Source of the DNA: Chloroflexota bacterium
GTDB lineage: Bacteria; Chloroflexota; Anaerolineae; DTPP01
Direction of reading: 5' to 3'
Assembly: GCA_012514615.1 (NCBI GenBank)
Contig: JAAYZY010000309.1
Span: forward strand, 1 to 7,988
Length of the DNA stretch: 7,988 nt
Positions within the stretch are counted from its first letter, which is position 1. Every line of letters begins with the position of its first letter. Below, piece by piece: positions 6,418 to 7,988 of the stretch. The notes below the pieces were generated by a model. The model worked only from the letters and a program-made list of their open reading frames with translations. It was not told where the DNA came from and made no database searches. The translations under genes and the position numbers were made by a program.

Positions 6418-7988
6418 ACGCCCAGTGCACCTGGGGCCCCTCGCCCCGTTCGGCGATCTCCCCGATGACCCACGACTGGCCCGGCTGCACCGCCAGCACC
6501 GTCGACGCTTGCGCCGCGTCCACCACCAAGACCATGCCCACGCCCATGTTGAAGATGTGGTGCATCTCGTCGTCATCCACCCCGCCAGCACGCTGGATCA
6601 GGCGGAAGAGCGGGGGCACCGGCCACGCGCCCCGGCGGATCACCGCCTGCACCCCCGGCGGCAGCACCCGAGGCAGGTTGTCGGCGAAGCCGCCGCCGGT
6701 GATGTGGGCCATGGCCTTCACCACCACACCTGCCGCCCAAAGCCCCTCCAGCGCCGGCAGGTAGCAGCGGTGCGGCTCCAGCAGCGCCTGGCCCAGGGGC
6801 ACACCCAACTCCGGCTGCACCGCCTCCAAGTCCATGCCATCTACGGCGCGGCGAGCCAGCGAGTAGCCGTTGGTGTGCAGGCCCGACGACGCTAGCCCCA
6901 GGCAAAGGTCGCCAGGCCGAACGCTCTGGCCATCGATGATGGCCTCGCGCCCCACCCAGCCCACCAGCGTGCCCACCAGGTCGAACTCGCCTGGCAGGTA
7001 GACGTCCGGCATCTCGGCCGTCTCGCCGCCCAGCAGGGCGCAGCCGGCGGCGCGGCAGGCCTCGGCGCAGCCGCCGATGAGCTCCTCGATCATCTCCCCC
7101 TGCAGGCGGGAGCTGGCCACATAGTCCAGGAAGAACAGCGGCCTGGCCCCCTGCACCAGGATGTCGTTGACGCAGTGGTTGACGATATCGAAGCCCAGGC
7201 CGCGGTAGCGGCCCAAACGAGAGGCCAGCTTGGTCTTGGTGCCCACGCCGTCAGTGGACGCCACCAGCACCGGCTGGCGCGCCCCCTGCAATCCACTCAG
7301 GTCGAAGAGGCCGCCGAAGTTGCCGATGCCCGCCAGCACTGCCGGGCTGTACGTGGCCTGCACCGCCGCCTTCACCCGCCCAAGCACCCCCATCTTGCGT
7401 TCAATATCCACACCAGCATCGGCGTAAGTGAGGCCCCTGCCGGCCGGCGGACGGGCGATGTCGCGGCGGTACTGCATCCCCCGGAACCGGACCTGCGCCA
7501 CGGCGGCGTAGGCGCGCTCCCGGGCCTCGGCCACGGAGCCGCCCCAAGCCGTCACGCCGACAACACGGCCGGCGGCCGTGACCACCTGGCCATCGTGCAC
7601 CTCGGTGCCGGCGTGGAAGATCGCCACACCCGGCAGCCGCGCTGCCGCCGCCAAGCCGTGGATCGGTCGCCCTTTGGCGTAGGGGCCGGGGTAGCCCTCG
7701 GCTGCCAGCACCACGCAGACACACCCGCCCGTGCACCACGACAGCCGCACATTGGCCAGCCGCCCTTCCACGCAGGCCAGCATCACCTCCACCAGGTCGG
7801 TCTGCAGCAGCGGCAGGATGACCTGCGTCTCCGGATCGCCAAAGCGGCAGTTGAACTCCAGCACCTTGGGGCCCTGCTTGGTGAGCATCAGCCCGGCGTA
7901 GAGGACGCCCACGTAGGGTGTGCCGGCCTTCCGCAGGCCATCCACCGCCGGCTGCAGCACCGTGCGGCGGATCTCCTCCACCTGCTCC
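6416..7988 (-). CDS. purDM: PurD-PurM fusion: GAR synthetase (C-terminal part) joined to AIR synthetase; cut by right edge
   Basis: One uninterrupted frame joins two purine enzymes; residues are numbered from the GTG codon at 7981, which is internal, not the start. Residues 1 to about 175 are the C-terminal part of GAR synthetase (PurD, step 2). VGVLYAGLMLT and LEFNCRFGDPETQ (41-53, metal-binding Glu and Asn of the ATP-grasp fold) are followed by EGYPGPYAKG, FHAGTEV and the closing YRRDI. The N-terminal PurD domain is off the window. After a linker of about eight residues (ARPPAGRG), AIR synthetase (PurM, step 5) runs from LTYADAGVDI (184-193) to the stop. Its motifs are STDGVGTKTK (242-251), NHCVNDILVQGA (268-279), GGETAEMP (318-325), GLASSGLHTNGYS, HITGGGFADN (426-435) and FNMGVGMVLV. 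PurM length (about 338) is normal. No ATG, GTG or TTG lies between the linker and LTY, so separate PurM initiation at the usual place is unlikely. purN follows in frame. Confidence 0.95.
   Translation of the reverse strand, partial: EQVEEIRRTVLQPAVDGLRKAGTPYVGVLYAGLMLTKQGPKVLEFNCRFGDPETQVILPLLQTDLVEVMLACVEGRLANVRLSWCTGGCVCVVLAAEGYPGPYAKGRPIHGLAAAARLPGVAIFHAGTEVHDGQVVTAAGRVVGVTAWGGSVAEARERAYAAVAQVRFRGMQYRRDIARPPAGRGLTYADAGVDIERKMGVLGRVKAAVQATYSPAVLAGIGNFGGLFDLSGLQGARQPVLVASTDGVGTKTKLASRLGRYRGLGFDIVNHCVNDILVQGARPLFFLDYVASSRLQGEMIEELIGGCAEACRAAGCALLGGETAEMPDVYLPGEFDLVGTLVGWVGREAIIDGQSVRPGDLCLGLASSGLHTNGYSLARRAVDGMDLEAVQPELGVPLGQALLEPHRCYLPALEGLWAAGVVVKAMAHITGGGFADNLPRVLPPGVQAVIRRGAWPVPPLFRLIQRAGGVDDDEMHHIFNMGVGMVLVVDAAQASTVLAVQPGQSWVIGEIAERGEGPQVHWA

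Noticed and set aside
5531..6895. A 454-codon open frame on the plus strand across the lnt promoter, purN and part of purM
   Set aside because: It is rich in His, Gln, Arg and Pro, has no family motifs, and lies opposite three well-supported features. Long antisense frames are expected in DNA this GC-rich.

Overview
This window is high-GC bacterial housekeeping DNA (roughly 70% G+C by eye) with tightly packed genes and no mobile elements, tRNA, rRNA or CRISPR. The protein styles suggest a Chloroflexota lineage (Anaerolineae, Caldilineae or Thermoflexia-like): the short spacing, the Obg N-terminus and the types of PurB, PurM and PurN. That placement comes from memory of family sequences, not from a search, and is only moderately secure.

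Layout from left to right. (1) The N-terminal 124 codons of the ribosome-assembly GTPase Obg run leftward off the edge. (2) A 207-bp divergent promoter region carries two mirror-image extended -10 boxes. (3) A rightward pair follows: purB (adenylosuccinate lyase) and purH (AICAR transformylase / IMP cyclohydrolase). (4) A perfect 15-bp hairpin sits in the 59-bp convergent gap. (5) A leftward pair follows: an Lnt-like apolipoprotein N-acyltransferase, then a CPBP-family intramembrane protease, with their own promoter. (6) A rho-independent terminator follows. (7) A leftward purine operon runs off the right edge. It is one reading frame joining PurD (GARS, C-terminal part only in the window) to PurM (AIRS), followed by purN (GART).

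The purine genes cover steps 2, 3 and 5 (PurD, PurN, PurM) and steps 8 to 10 (PurB, PurH) of de novo IMP synthesis. PurB is also used in the IMP-to-AMP branch. purF, purL/Q/S, purE/K and purC are not in the window. The lipoprotein and membrane pair is wedged between the two purine blocks.

The most notable observation is at the right end. PurD and PurM are fused in one frame, and purN follows in that same frame, separated only by one TAG codon and three further codons. The domain order GARS-AIRS-GART is that of the trifunctional animal enzyme. PurB also looks closer to the animal ADSL type than to the Bacillus type. Nothing here looks like a defence system or other wholly new system; the interest lies in gene architecture and regulatory layout.
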